A DNA stretch of 42,115 nt from Lachnospiraceae bacterium (GTDB lineage Bacteria > Bacillota > Clostridia > TANB77 > CAG-508), in assembly GCA_031262685.1 (NCBI GenBank), contig JAISHG010000063.1, positions 1 through 42,115 of the forward strand, given 5' to 3'. The notes under the pieces were generated by a model. It did not search any database. It had not been told where the DNA came from and was given only the letters and a program-made list of their open reading frames with translations. Made by a program: the position numbers and the translations under genes. This document shows positions 33,135-42,115 of the stretch, one piece after another; position 1 is the first letter of the stretch, and the number at the start of each line of letters is the position of its first letter.

Positions 33135-33263
33135 ACTAACTAATTTTCCTCTCTTTAAAATTATGCTTAGTACAATATATCATTTTCAAGTAATAAATAC
33201 AACACAATACAAAAAATATAGCAATTAAACAACTGCTATATCTTTATTTTTATATATGGCTTT

Positions 33264-33884
33264 TTATTCTTTATCTATATTTTCTAATTTTTTAGCATAC
33301 TTTGCTTTGTAATAATCTTCTGATGCTGATTTTGGTCTACTCTGCGCTGCCTCATCAGCTTTATACATTGAATAAACATCCTTAAAGCCCATAATATTTG
33401 CTATAAGCACTCCTGGGAAAGATTGTATTGCATTTCTAAATGTTGTAACGTTGGCATTGTATACTCTTCTTGATGCATTTAAGTTGTTTTCAACAGTTAC
33501 TGTCTCATTCATTACTTTTATAACAGCTTGTATGCTTTGAAGCTCTGGATATTTTTCAAAAGTAGATCTCATACCTGTAAATAATGAAGATAAACCTGTA
33601 TCTGCTTTAACAATTGCACTTGGGTTATTTTTATTTTCTGCATATGCTTTTCTTATTTCGTCAAATCCTGTTCTGTTTTTTGTTACCTCTGCATATACAG
33701 TTGATTCGTGGTCTAATTCTCTTTCTAATTGAGCAAATAAGCTATTTAGCATGTCGTATCTGGTTTGAAGATATGTATCAATATCCCCTAAAGACTTTTC
33801 TATTTTATTTTTTTTGCTTACCATGTTGTTAAATAAGAACATAATTAAAACTGCAATTACTACTAATACAATAATTAATTCCAT
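33264..33884 (-). CDS. lemA: LemA family protein (second copy)
   Basis: A 206-residue LemA with N-terminal helix (3-18), the signature IDTYLQTRYDMLNSLFAQLER and a C-terminal helical pair containing YNANVTTFRNAIQSFPGVLIA. Extra Lys-rich tail. It is paired with the DUF3137 gene directly upstream, a conserved arrangement. AAAGGAGAGG precedes ATG 33884. Divergent in sequence from the copy at the left edge, so not a recent duplication. Confidence 0.93.
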   Translation of the reverse strand: MELIIVLVVIAVLIMFLFNNMVSKKNKIEKSLGDIDTYLQTRYDMLNSLFAQLERELDHESTVYAEVTKNRTGFDEIRKAYAENKNNPSAIVKADTGLSSLFTGMRSTFEKYPELQSIQAVIKVMNETVTVENNLNASRRVYNANVTTFRNAIQSFPGVLIANIMGFKDVYSMYKADEAAQSRPKSASEDYYKAKYAKKLENIDKE

Positions 33885-33899
33885 AAAAACCTCTCCTTT

Positions 33900-35327
33900 T
33901 TAAACACATATTTCTTTGAAAACTTCTTTTACTTCTGACTCTTTATCTATATTGCCGTCAGACTTCTTGCTAAACTCTAATGATTCTTCGAAAAATGCAG
34001 TATCATCTTTATAAAGTCTATTCTCTCCATCTATACTAAATTGGTCGACATTTGTTAAATTCTTAAAGTATTTGTTTAATAACCATTCTAGCATAAACAC
34101 TTCGTACATTTTGTTTAATCTACTACATTCTAAATCGCTATTTGAAAACACAGATGTGCTAAGAAATCCGCTCATATAGTTTCTGCTATTTTCAAAAAAG
34201 CCTTTTCCAACGTTTCTGTTATTTAAAAATGTTTTGTCATTGGATATCTGTATATTTATACCATTATTTATTACTAATGTAAATGGTCCGTATTTTTTTC
34301 TTATGTATAATAAAAATTCTTCTGTTACGGGAGTAATTATTTTCTTTGCTTCATGCATAGCATCATCCATTTCGGCTTCGCTTTTAAACATGCTAGTAAT
34401 ATCTGCCATACTAATATTATTTATTTCATTTGATATTACATCTCCTACTCCAAATGCATTTAAAGTTTTTCCTATTGCAGTAGAACCTAAAATTCCACCC
34501 ACAATTCCTTCTGTCGCACTAACAGAAATATCTCTAACAGCCTTCTTTGTATGACTTCCTATTAGATTTGCTAAGCTAGAGCCCTTAGGATAAACTTTAC
34601 AGTCAAACATCTTCTCAAGTTCAGCTGAACCAAAGCTAAATCTTCCTTTATTTTTTGACACTGATTCTATTGTACTTTCTGTTAAATGTGATGTAAGAGT
34701 TTCATCGCTATCTATTCTTACAGCACAGTTTACTGGATTATTTACATCCAAACTATAACAATATCCAGAAAAGACTTTATCATAAGACGTTTTGGTTGTA
34801 TTACCAGTTTTTTGCACACTTTCCTGAGATAAATTTATACTATACAATTTACCAGCAGCCGAATCTCCCTCGGTATTGCTTAAACCAAAATCTAATAAGC
34901 TTTTATATGTTTTTCTGCTATATCTATATAATTCTCCAAGACCTGTTGCTTCGTAATTTATGCCCGTACTTCTATTTACATTCGTTACTCCTATTGGAAT
35001 AAATGAAGCAACTTTAGATGGGACATTGTTTAAGTAATATGTTTCGTATTCTTTAATAATATTTTTAAATAGTAGCATTGCAATTACAAAACATACTAAT
35101 CCACCAAGGAATGCTCCTAGCATAAATGCTCCTGCTTTTTCATCTGCAAATAGTGATGCAATTAGACCTATTAGAATAGCACCACCTACGGTAATTCCTG
35201 CAACATACATACATGCTTTTTTTGCTGCTTTTTTACGTTTGTATGCTTCTTTTAGTACATTTTTCATTTCATCTGTAACATAGTATTTAGAAAAATCTAC
35301 CTCGCCTCTTTTAATTTCTTCTTCCAC
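33900..35327 (-). CDS. DUF3137 family membrane protein
   Basis: A 475-residue protein, N-terminus cytoplasmic, two helices at about 42-60 and 68-90 with Ala/Gly-rich packing, then a soluble domain of the DUF3137 type (FSGYCYSLDVNN, YGPFTLVINNGINIQI). LemA-DUF3137 pairs are common in Bacillota; a role in membrane stress is only inferred. GTG 35327 is the start (AAGGAGG seven bases upstream), 15 bp before lemA. Confidence 0.82.
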   Translation of the reverse strand: MEEEIKRGEVDFSKYYVTDEMKNVLKEAYKRKKAAKKACMYVAGITVGGAILIGLIASLFADEKAGAFMLGAFLGGLVCFVIAMLLFKNIIKEYETYYLNNVPSKVASFIPIGVTNVNRSTGINYEATGLGELYRYSRKTYKSLLDFGLSNTEGDSAAGKLYSINLSQESVQKTGNTTKTSYDKVFSGYCYSLDVNNPVNCAVRIDSDETLTSHLTESTIESVSKNKGRFSFGSAELEKMFDCKVYPKGSSLANLIGSHTKKAVRDISVSATEGIVGGILGSTAIGKTLNAFGVGDVISNEINNISMADITSMFKSEAEMDDAMHEAKKIITPVTEEFLLYIRKKYGPFTLVINNGINIQISNDKTFLNNRNVGKGFFENSRNYMSGFLSTSVFSNSDLECSRLNKMYEVFMLEWLLNKYFKNLTNVDQFSIDGENRLYKDDTAFFEESLEFSKKSDGNIDKESEVKEVFKEICV

Positions 35328-35431
35328 TAAAAAACCTCCTTAGTTTTATATGGTATTATATTAAAAACATTATATACTAATATATAATGTTTTCAACACT
35401 TTAATGACAAATTAAATCATATGTAGAAATT

Positions 35432-36643
35432 TTACCTTTCATTTTCTTCATTTTCTCTTTGTGTTTCGTTATATAAATCTATTTTATTATAATCGATTTC
35501 TACCTTATATTGTTCTCCAAATTTTTGAGAGTTTGCTTCTAGCTTTTCTAGTTCTTTTAATGCCTCATTTTGTGCCTCTACACCAAATTCTTTTTCTAGT
35601 TCTTCTATGGATTTATCTGCACTAAAAAAGCTCTTTGCATAATCTTTTGATAGTTGCAGTATAGATGTTCCGAAAGAAAAATCTGCCATAGACCTTAATT
35701 CTACTCCTTTTCCATCTTCTGTAGAAAACATGTGAATTTGTCCATCTTTATAAACCCCTATTCCTGGGTTTGTAGGGTCTAATATTAGTGTTATATTTTC
35801 ATTTGGCAAATCTATTGCAGTTACTCTATGATTTCCTATGATAGCTGTTAACAAATCCTGCTTTTCTTCTTCAGGTTCTTCGTTTTCATCCACATATGTT
35901 GCATTATCTTCTACAGTGCTTCTTTCTATATTACTCAATCTGTATCCTTTTCCAGTTTCTAAATAACAGATTACATTTCGTGCATTATATTCCGGGTTAA
36001 TTGCATTTAATTTTGCTGTTACATCATCTGCCATATGCCTGCAAACTCCAACCCCTCCATCTTCTAAAAAGTTCAGCCTTTCAAACCCAAACACCTCTTC
36101 TTTTGGGTTCCCATAGCCATCGATATTCTCCCACATATCAGACATTACCTTCATAACAACTTGAATATCTGACAAATTCATTTGTCTTATTTCTTCTGCA
36201 TAAGTATTTATTTTAGAATCGTACTTTTCTATTTGTTCTGCATATTCTATTGCATTTTTTTCAGTCATAATATTGCTTTGAAGATTAATCATTGTATGTG
36301 CAGCAGGAGGTAGGGCCACTGTTCCAATTGCTAAAAAAACAGCAACTCTTCTTTTTAGTATGTTTCCTATTCTGTTTACTACTCCTCTAAACTTACTTCC
36401 TGTTTCAGTGCTAACGTCTTTTTGCTGCATAGCAAGTATCCTATCGTTATAGGCGTCTTTTCCGTATTTTAAGTATATATCTTCGAACTTTCCCTCTTGC
36501 ATTAGTTTTTTTATATCTTGCCTTATGTACTTTGAAGGCACATATTTAATATAGGCTTTTCTACCATATATTTCGTAAATCTTATCATATTCTTTGTTAC
36601 TCTTTAGCTGTTTAATATGATTTTTCTTTTCTTTTAAATCCAT
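35432..36643 (-). CDS. Membrane-anchored transglutaminase-like (papain-fold) protein with N-terminal repeats
   Basis: A 403-residue protein. Two short repeats, EYDKIYEIYGRKAY (18-31) and KFEDIYLKYGKDAY (52-65), precede a basic stretch and one hydrophobic helix (about 100-115). The external domain has a possible catalytic triad: Cys201 in GVGVCRHMADD, His272 in GNHRVTAIDL and Asp289 in LILDPTNPG, the spacing of transglutaminase-like peptidases. A charged C-terminal tail follows. No named family recognised. No strong promoter found; GGAGCC precedes ATG 36643. Confidence 0.75.
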   Translation of the reverse strand: MDLKEKKNHIKQLKSNKEYDKIYEIYGRKAYIKYVPSKYIRQDIKKLMQEGKFEDIYLKYGKDAYNDRILAMQQKDVSTETGSKFRGVVNRIGNILKRRVAVFLAIGTVALPPAAHTMINLQSNIMTEKNAIEYAEQIEKYDSKINTYAEEIRQMNLSDIQVVMKVMSDMWENIDGYGNPKEEVFGFERLNFLEDGGVGVCRHMADDVTAKLNAINPEYNARNVICYLETGKGYRLSNIERSTVEDNATYVDENEEPEEEKQDLLTAIIGNHRVTAIDLPNENITLILDPTNPGIGVYKDGQIHMFSTEDGKGVELRSMADFSFGTSILQLSKDYAKSFFSADKSIEELEKEFGVEAQNEALKELEKLEANSQKFGEQYKVEIDYNKIDLYNETQRENEENER

Positions 36644-36697
36644 AAATATTAGGCTCCTGTTTTTAAAGCACCCTAATAACGGTGCCTACATAATTGA

Positions 36698-37129
36698 TTA
36701 TTTTGATATTTTTTGCAATAATGCTTCTTGTAAAACTTGTGAAAAATTTATGTTTAATGCCTCCGCTTTTGTGTTTAGCCATTGAGGAATAGTTAAGTTT
36801 TTCTTTATAGATTTGTTACTCCATTTTTCTGCAAATTCACTCAAATCCACTACTACTAATTTCTTAAATTTGTTTTTTGTTTCTTCTGCCGCCTCTAACG
36901 TATTACTAATTTTTTCTAAATCTATTTCTGATATGTCACTTGCTTTAGGCACATCCACCTTTACCTTATTTGATTCATCTAGTAAGAATCCTGCAATTAA
37001 ATCTTGTGCCATATACAATGCTTCTTCTAAGGTTTCGCCTTCTGTTGTACTATTATTAAAGTCTGGCACATTTACAACAAAACCTCCATCTATCTCTTCA
37101 AAAACACATATAGGATAAATTACTTTCAT
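36698..37129 (-). CDS. HicB-like antitoxin, no HicA seen
   Basis: A 143-residue HicB: YPICVFEEIDGGFVVNVPDF is the partial RNase H-like fold, then EGETLEEALYMAQDLI. The C-terminal part (LTIPQWLNTKAEALNINFSQVLQEAL) resembles a ribbon-helix-helix DNA-binding domain. HicB usually neutralises the toxin HicA, but no HicA-like ORF was found on either side, so this may be an orphan regulator. GGGGGG precedes ATG 37129. Confidence 0.85.
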   Translation of the reverse strand: MKVIYPICVFEEIDGGFVVNVPDFNNSTTEGETLEEALYMAQDLIAGFLLDESNKVKVDVPKASDISEIDLEKISNTLEAAEETKNKFKKLVVVDLSEFAEKWSNKSIKKNLTIPQWLNTKAEALNINFSQVLQEALLQKISK

Positions 37130-37209
37130 ATATACATATCCCCCCAGCTATATTAATGCTTATTATACGTATTGTCAATTATTTTATACAAACTTTTTTC
37201 TTTGTTGTT

Positions 37210-37704
37210 TTATTCATTTTCTACATTCTCATCTGTTTTTTCTAATTCTGATGTGCAGTTTGGACATCTTGTTGCTTTATATTTTATTTCAGATAAACAA
37301 TGTGGGCATGTTTTTGTTTCCGGCTCTACCTCTTCTTCTAGATCTTCTTCGTCTTTTCCTTTTAATCCTATTTTTCTTTTTAATTTCTTCATTTCATTTT
37401 CTTTTATTTCTTCTAATTTTCTGTTTAGTTTATTTATATATTTTACTAAAAGGAATATTGATATAGCGATAATTAGAAAATCTATTATTGTGCTTAAAAA
37501 ATTACCATATTTTATAGAGCTATTCCCTATTTGTAAAGATAAGTTTGAATAATCTACGTTCCCTGTAAATATTGATATTCCTGGCATTATTAGGTCGTTT
37601 ACTAATGAGGTTACTATTTTTTGAAATGCGCCACCTATTATAATACCTACTGCAAGGTCTATTACGTTTCCTCGTAATGCGAATTCTTTAAATTCTTTTA
37701 ACAT
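37210..37704 (-). CDS. mscL: Large-conductance mechanosensitive channel with C-terminal zinc ribbon
   Basis: Pentameric channel releasing solutes on hypo-osmotic shock. [41 protein letters not shown] is the MscL TM1 and gate; TM2 is [15 protein letters not shown] near 78-92. The C-terminus carries an acidic stretch and a zinc ribbon [18 protein letters not shown], an extension known in some Clostridia. 164 residues. GGAGG precedes ATG 37704. Confidence 0.95.
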   Translation of the reverse strand: MLKEFKEFALRGNVIDLAVGIIIGGAFQKIVTSLVNDLIMPGISIFTGNVDYSNLSLQIGNSSIKYGNFLSTIIDFLIIAISIFLLVKYINKLNRKLEEIKENEMKKLKRKIGLKGKDEEDLEEEVEPETKTCPHCLSEIKYKATRCPNCTSELEKTDENVENE

Positions 37705-37759
37705 TGTTTTTCCTCCAAATAATTAGAATATATGTACATTTTAATTAACAATATTTTAA

Positions 37760-37789
37760 TTGTCAATTAAAATGAATAAATGTTATAAT
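37760..37789 (+). promoter_or_regulatory. Promoter of rlmH
   Basis: TTGTCA, 18 bases, TATAAT on the + strand. ATTGTCAATT and AATTGACAAT flank it as an inverted repeat, a possible operator. Confidence 0.6.
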
Positions 37790-37811
37790 TGACAATAGAA
37801 TTATATTTATT

Positions 37812-37860
37812 CTCCGCCGGGGAGGGCGCAGGGTCATGCGCCCCTACAACAGACCACGCC
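37812..37860. repeat. GC-rich palindromic repeat upstream of rlmH
   Basis: GCCGGGGAGGGCGCAGGGTC and ATGCGCCCCTACAACAG carry the GGGCGC / GCGCCC arms and the CGCCCCTAC core of the element at 3150. It lies in the 5' leader of rlmH. Confidence 0.68.
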
Positions 37861-37896
37861 CATATAAAAATCTGTAATATATATAGGAGGGTTCGT

Positions 37897-38379
37897 ATGT
37901 TAAATATTTCTATAATTTGTGTTGGCAAAATAAAAGAGGCATATTTAAAAGATGCCATAAATGAATATTCAAAAAGATTGTCTAAATACTGCAATTTAAA
38001 CATTGTAGAGCTTCCTGACGAAAAACTTCCAGATAAAATAAATTCTAGTATTATAGAAATTATAAAGAAAAAAGAATCTACAAAAATAATAGATTCTTTA
38101 AAAAAGGACTCCTATGTTATTGCCTTAGATTTAAATGGTAAATCCATTTCATCTGAGGACTTTTCTAAAAAAATTGATAACATTTCTTTAAATTATAATA
38201 GCAATATTTCATTTATAATTGGTGGCACCCTTGGTCTTACAAATGATGTTATAGACTGCTCTTCTGAATCAATTTGTTTTTCCAAAATGACATTTCCTCA
38301 TCAACTAATTCGTTTATTTTTATTAGAACAATTATTTAGGGGATTCAAAATATCAAAAGGCGAAACGTACCATTGGTGA
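37897..38379 (+). CDS. rlmH: 23S rRNA pseudouridine-1915 N3-methyltransferase
   Basis: An SPOUT-class enzyme that methylates pseudouridine 1915 in helix 69 of 23S rRNA. GKIKEAYLKDAINEYSKRL opens the domain, DLNGKSISSEDFS and FIIGGTLGL form the SAM knot, and SKMTFPHQLIRLFLLEQLFRGFKISKGETYHW the C-terminal helix and end. 160 residues. AGGAGG sits seven bases before ATG 37897, which is preferred over the in-frame upstream extension. Confidence 0.96.
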   Translation: MLNISIICVGKIKEAYLKDAINEYSKRLSKYCNLNIVELPDEKLPDKINSSIIEIIKKKESTKIIDSLKKDSYVIALDLNGKSISSEDFSKKIDNISLNYNSNISFIIGGTLGLTNDVIDCSSESICFSKMTFPHQLIRLFLLEQLFRGFKISKGETYHW

Positions 38380-38409
38380 AAAACAAAATTGTATATAAAC
38401 GAATTTGTA

Positions 38410-38520
38410 TATAATGGTGACAGAGTAGCCACGTAGCGTGTCCTGATACGGGCTGTCGGGGACGCCAGCCCCTACAATATGCGATGTAGGGGTCGACGTC
38501 CTCGGCGACCCTCTTTAAAA
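38410..38520. repeat. GC-rich palindromic repeats between rlmH and the ABC genes
   Basis: GGGGACGCCAGCCCCTAC is followed by GTAGGGGTCGACGTCCTCGG and CGACCC. GGGTCG/CGACCC is a hairpin stem. The G+C content is far above the flanking DNA. No ORF is credible here. Confidence 0.6.
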
Positions 38521-38559
38521 AACATAATTATACCTTTTTAAATTGCCATTACAATTTTT

Positions 38560-40410
38560 TTAATCCTCTTCATTTTGATCAAATTGAGAATTATATAATT
38601 CCTTATAGAACCCATTTTTACCAAGCAATTCTTCGTGTGACCCTTGCTCCACAATATCCCCATGATTCATTACCAATATTAAATCGGCATTTTTTATTGT
38701 AGATAACCTATGCGCAATTATAAAACTCGTTCTGTTTTCCATTAAGTTATCCATTGCATTTTGTATTTGTATTTCTGTTCTTGTATCTATTGAACTTGTT
38801 GCTTCGTCTAATATTAGTATTTTAGGGTCTGCAAGTATTACACGTGCTATTGTTAAAAGCTGTTTTTGTCCTGCTGATATGTTGCTTGTTTCTTCGTCTA
38901 ATACCATTTCGTATGCATTAGGAAGTGTTTTTATAAAATGATGCACATGTGCTGCTTTTGCCGCCTCTATTACTTCTGCATCTGTTGCTTCTGGTTTTCC
39001 GTATTTTATATTTTCTTTTATTGTTCCATTAAATAGCCATGTGTCTTGAAGCACCATTCCGAAAGATTTTCTAAAAAGTCTTCTGTCGAAATCCTTTATG
39101 TTATAACCGTCTAATAATATTTCTCCATTATTTACATCATAAAATCTCATTAATAATTTTACAATTGTTGTTTTCCCTGCACCTGTTGGTCCAACTATTG
39201 CTATTTTCTGCCCTTTTTTAACGTTTGCTGTAAAATTATTTATAATCGTTTTTCCATCTTCGTCGTACTTAAATTCTATATTTTTGAATTCTACATTTCC
39301 TACAATTTTACTTACATCTATTGAATTTTCTATTGTTTGTTCTTCCTCTTTTTCTTCTAAAAATTCAAATATTCTTTCTGCTGCAGCTATCATAGATTGA
39401 AGCATTGCAGATATTTGCGCAATTTGATTTATTGGATGTGTAAATTGCTTATTATACTGTATAAATGATTGTATGTTTCCTACTGTTATTCTTCCATTTA
39501 CGGCTAAATATCCACCTAAAATTGCAACTCCAACATATCCAATATTTCCTATAAAGTTCATAATAGGAAACATTAGACCAGATAAAAATTGAGATTTCCA
39601 TGCAGAATGATATAATTCGTTATTCATTTTTGAGAACTCATCTACTGCTTTTTCCTCTCCATTAAATGCTTTTACAATTATATGCCCTGCAAAAACTTCT
39701 TCTACTTCTCCATTTACATGTCCTAAATAATCTTGTTGATCTTTAAAATATTTTTGTGATTTTTTCACAATCAAATTTAAAACTATTGCTGTAAGTGGTA
39801 GTATTAAAAGCGATATTATTGTCATTTCTATACTAATCGAAAACATCATTACAAGAATTCCAATTATAGTGCATATTGCTGTAATTATTTGCGTGATACT
39901 TTGATTTAAGTTTTGGCTGAGTGTATCTATATCGTTTGTAATAACAGATAAAACTTCCCCGTTTGTTTTTTTGTCAAAATACTTCATCGGTAATTTATTT
40001 ATTTTTATTGCTAGATTATTTCTCAAGTTATATGTAATTTTTTGTGCTACATGTGTCATTATAAAGCCTTGTATTAGCGCAAATAACGTACTTATAACAT
40101 ATAACCCCAAAAGCATAATCAATATTTTTGCAATTTTTGAAAAATCTATTCCCGTTCCACCAGAAAATTTGCTTATTAAACCGTTAAATATTTCTGTTGT
40201 TGCATTTCCTAGTATTTTCGGTCCAACTATTGTAAATATTGTACTTCCTATTGCAAAAAGTATAACTATTATTATTTTAATTCTGTATTTCATTAAATAT
40301 TCGTTTACTAGTTTTTTACTTGTTCCTTTAAAGTTTTTTGGTTTTTCTATTAGTCCCGGTCCCGGTCCATGACCTGGTCCTTGTCTTGGTCCTACTTGTT
40401 TTTTTGCCAC
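38560..40410 (-). CDS. ABC-type exporter subunit with complete nucleotide-binding domain
   Basis: A 616-residue half-transporter: six hydrophobic helices (about 45-340) and an NBD with Walker A GPTGAGKTT, signature NISAGQKQLLT, Walker B ILILDEATSSID with catalytic Glu and the switch His in FIIAHRLST. A Pro/Gly-rich N-terminus (QVGPRQGPGHGPGPG) is unusual. GTG 40410 start, RBS TAGGTGAT. The upstream gene stops 10 bp earlier. With its partner it forms a heterodimeric exporter of lipids, drugs or peptides; substrate unknown. Confidence 0.93.
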   Translation of the reverse strand: MAKKQVGPRQGPGHGPGPGLIEKPKNFKGTSKKLVNEYLMKYRIKIIIVILFAIGSTIFTIVGPKILGNATTEIFNGLISKFSGGTGIDFSKIAKILIMLLGLYVISTLFALIQGFIMTHVAQKITYNLRNNLAIKINKLPMKYFDKKTNGEVLSVITNDIDTLSQNLNQSITQIITAICTIIGILVMMFSISIEMTIISLLILPLTAIVLNLIVKKSQKYFKDQQDYLGHVNGEVEEVFAGHIIVKAFNGEEKAVDEFSKMNNELYHSAWKSQFLSGLMFPIMNFIGNIGYVGVAILGGYLAVNGRITVGNIQSFIQYNKQFTHPINQIAQISAMLQSMIAAAERIFEFLEEKEEEQTIENSIDVSKIVGNVEFKNIEFKYDEDGKTIINNFTANVKKGQKIAIVGPTGAGKTTIVKLLMRFYDVNNGEILLDGYNIKDFDRRLFRKSFGMVLQDTWLFNGTIKENIKYGKPEATDAEVIEAAKAAHVHHFIKTLPNAYEMVLDEETSNISAGQKQLLTIARVILADPKILILDEATSSIDTRTEIQIQNAMDNLMENRTSFIIAHRLSTIKNADLILVMNHGDIVEQGSHEELLGKNGFYKELYNSQFDQNEED

Positions 40411-40420
40411 TTTATATCAC

Positions 40421-42115
40421 CTACAATTCTTCTTCAGATAATTGCGATAACGCAATTTGTTTATATGTTTCACAATTTTCAATTAATTCTTTATGTGTTC
40501 CTTTTCCTACTATTTTTCCTTCTTCTAGCACTATTATTTGTTCCGCTGTAAGCACTGTACTTATTCTTTGTGCCACTATTATTACTGTCTTGTTTTTTGT
40601 GTTTTCCCTTAAAGCCGTTCTTAGATTCGAATCTGTTTTAAAATCTAATGCTGAGAAACTATCGTCAAATACTATTATATCTGGATTTATTGCAATAGCT
40701 CTCGCTATAGATAATCTCTGTTTTTGACCTCCCGAAACGTTGGTTCCACCCTGCGATATTGGAGATTCGTACTTCTCTTCCATATTTCCTATGAATTCAG
40801 TTGCCTGCGCAATACTTGCTGCTTTTATCATTTGCTCTTCTGAAATATCTTCATTTCCATATTTTATATTAGATTCAATTGTTCCAGAAAACAAATTTCC
40901 TTTTTGCGGCACAAATCCAATTTTACTTCTTAATTCTTTTTGTGTAACATCTTTTATATTTACCCCATTTACAAGCAATTCTCCACCAGTAACATCATAA
41001 AAACGCGGTATTAAATTAACAAGTGTGGACTTCCCGCTTCCAGTACTTCCTATTATTGCAGTAGTTTCACCCGGTTTAGCTGTAAAACTAATATCTGTTA
41101 GAACTTCACTATCTGCATCTGGATATCTAAACGAAACATCTTTAAACTCTACATATCCAGACTTTTCTTCTATAAATTTTTTAGGTTCTTCTTTATCTTT
41201 TATTGTAATTTTAGTATCTAATATTTCGTTTATACGTTTTGCAGAAACACTTGCACGTGGAAGCATTATAGATACCATAGAAATCACTAAGAATGATATT
41301 ACTATTTGCATAGAGTATTGTATAAATGCAATCATATCTCCTACTTGCATTACACCAGTATCAACATTTATTCCACCTATCCAAATTATTGCAACTGTCA
41401 TAGAATTCATTATAAGCATAAGGACTGGCATCATTATACTCATAGTAACATTTACAAAAACGTTTACATCTTTTAGGTCTTTGTTTGCAGTATCGAATCT
41501 TGCTTCTTCTCTTTTCTCTGTCCCAAATGCTCTTATAACTGGAAGTCCTGTTAATATTTCTCTTGAAACCAAGTTTAGTTTGTCTATTAAATCTTGTAGT
41601 TTCTTAAATTTAGGCATAGCTACAATAAATAAAATTAGTACGCATCCAACTATTGCAAGTATTGCTGCCCCAATTATCCATGCCATTGCGGTGTTACTGT
41701 TACCTAACACTCGTAAAAAACCACCTATACCTATAATTGGTGCATAAATTACTGTTCTAAAAAGCATTGTAAGAAGTAATTGTATTTGTTGAATATCGTT
41801 AGTGTTACGAGTAATTAGTGATGCTGTTGAGAACTGTTTAAACTCTGCATTTGTAAACCCAAGCACTTTTTCAAAAACTCTATCTCTTACGTTTTTTCCA
41901 AATTTAGCGGCAGCTCTTGAAGAAAGCAGCATAACAAGTATTGCAGCGGTCATGCTTACAGCAGCAATTCCTAACATCTGAAGTCCTGTAACAATTATGT
42001 ATTTATGCTGATATGAATTCATATCCATTCCTATTTTTTCATATACATTCTTGGTTGCAGAAATCGCTACTTGGTCTAGAACAGTACCTAGTTTTTCCTC
42101 TACCATTACATGTAC
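40421..42115 (-). CDS. ABC-type exporter subunit with degenerate catalytic site, 5' end cut by window edge
   Basis: The partner half-transporter; 564 residues are visible and the frame is still open at the right edge, so the N-terminus is missing. Helices are followed by an NBD with Walker A GSTGSGKST, signature NVSGGQKQRLS and Walker B IIVFDDSFSALD, where Asp replaces the catalytic Glu, plus Gln instead of the switch His (VAQRIST). This is the degenerate site pattern of heterodimeric exporters such as BmrC/D and TM287/288, so ATP is hydrolysed mainly at the site using the partner's Glu. No in-frame CGG. Confidence 0.93.
   Translation of the reverse strand, partial: VHVMVEEKLGTVLDQVAISATKNVYEKIGMDMNSYQHKYIIVTGLQMLGIAAVSMTAAILVMLLSSRAAAKFGKNVRDRVFEKVLGFTNAEFKQFSTASLITRNTNDIQQIQLLLTMLFRTVIYAPIIGIGGFLRVLGNSNTAMAWIIGAAILAIVGCVLILFIVAMPKFKKLQDLIDKLNLVSREILTGLPVIRAFGTEKREEARFDTANKDLKDVNVFVNVTMSIMMPVLMLIMNSMTVAIIWIGGINVDTGVMQVGDMIAFIQYSMQIVISFLVISMVSIMLPRASVSAKRINEILDTKITIKDKEEPKKFIEEKSGYVEFKDVSFRYPDADSEVLTDISFTAKPGETTAIIGSTGSGKSTLVNLIPRFYDVTGGELLVNGVNIKDVTQKELRSKIGFVPQKGNLFSGTIESNIKYGNEDISEEQMIKAASIAQATEFIGNMEEKYESPISQGGTNVSGGQKQRLSIARAIAINPDIIVFDDSFSALDFKTDSNLRTALRENTKNKTVIIVAQRISTVLTAEQIIVLEEGKIVGKGTHKELIENCETYKQIALSQLSEEEL

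Noticed and set aside
38410-38520. CRISPR-like array or small RNA in the GC-rich gap
   Set aside because: Repeats are palindromic, not regularly spaced, and no promoter-terminator pair is clear.

Overview
The window is a stretch of AT-rich, low-GC DNA from a Bacillota bacterium. It is most likely an uncultured gut-type member of Clostridia: the window carries GerW/YtfJ, Spo0A C-terminal and SpoIIID homologues, SPFH/NfeD, a UPF0182 protein, PlsY and AGGAGG-type ribosome binding sites. Most of it is ordinary housekeeping DNA: lemA-htpX-rpiA at the left edge (1-2051), gerW and DUF523, a PIN toxin-antitoxin pair, a YbaK/ProX-like deacylase, two HAD phosphatases and a DUF2207-like membrane protein (to 7676). 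Further right lie gpsA-plsY-der, mltG, nfeD-SPFH, aspS, a rhodanese, a divergent secD/secF pair, an HD hydrolase, UPF0182-ftsY, lemA-DUF3137, a transglutaminase-like membrane protein, hicB, mscL, rlmH and a heterodimeric ABC exporter cut by the right edge.

The most striking signal is a shared defect in five separate core genes: an M48/HtpX protease (453-1338), a YbaK/ProX deacylase (4055-4538), gpsA (15580-16564), a rhodanese (23814-24159) and ftsY (32225-33134). Each is split by a single +1 frameshift, and in all five the break is at an in-frame CGG codon followed by A or T. Skipping the C and reading the next triplet, GGA or GGT, as glycine restores a full-length, family-typical protein every time. 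In gpsA and ftsY the shift comes just before catalytic or P-loop residues. In the other core genes of the window I found no in-frame CGG at all. This suggests a host where CGG is not normally decoded as Arg and C-GGN is read as Gly by +1 frameshifting or four-base decoding.

A 5.7-kb accessory island (about 7.9-13.7 kb) behaves differently. It holds two Spo0A-C-type proteins, a SpoIIID-like protein, a 55-residue protein, two SigE/SigK-like sigma factors and a partner protein. These genes carry about 13 in-frame CGG codons that read straight through as Arg, some at conserved Arg positions. The island therefore looks imported from a donor with ordinary CGG decoding. It resembles a detached sporulation-regulator circuit: the leftward genes have near-consensus TTGACA/TATAAT promoters and the two sigma units share a TAGAC-N3-GTCTA palindrome. 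The second sigma gene is a fusion with a different lesion, a -1 shift at an A6 run.

A second accessory patch (27.65-29.4 kb) has a 42-residue membrane protein gene, a 137-bp direct repeat, a truncated HEPN gene and an unrecognised gene that also uses CGG. GC-rich palindromic repeats built on GTAGGGGCG/CGCCCCTAC lie in several intergenic gaps. No rRNA, tRNA, CRISPR array or transposase was recognised.
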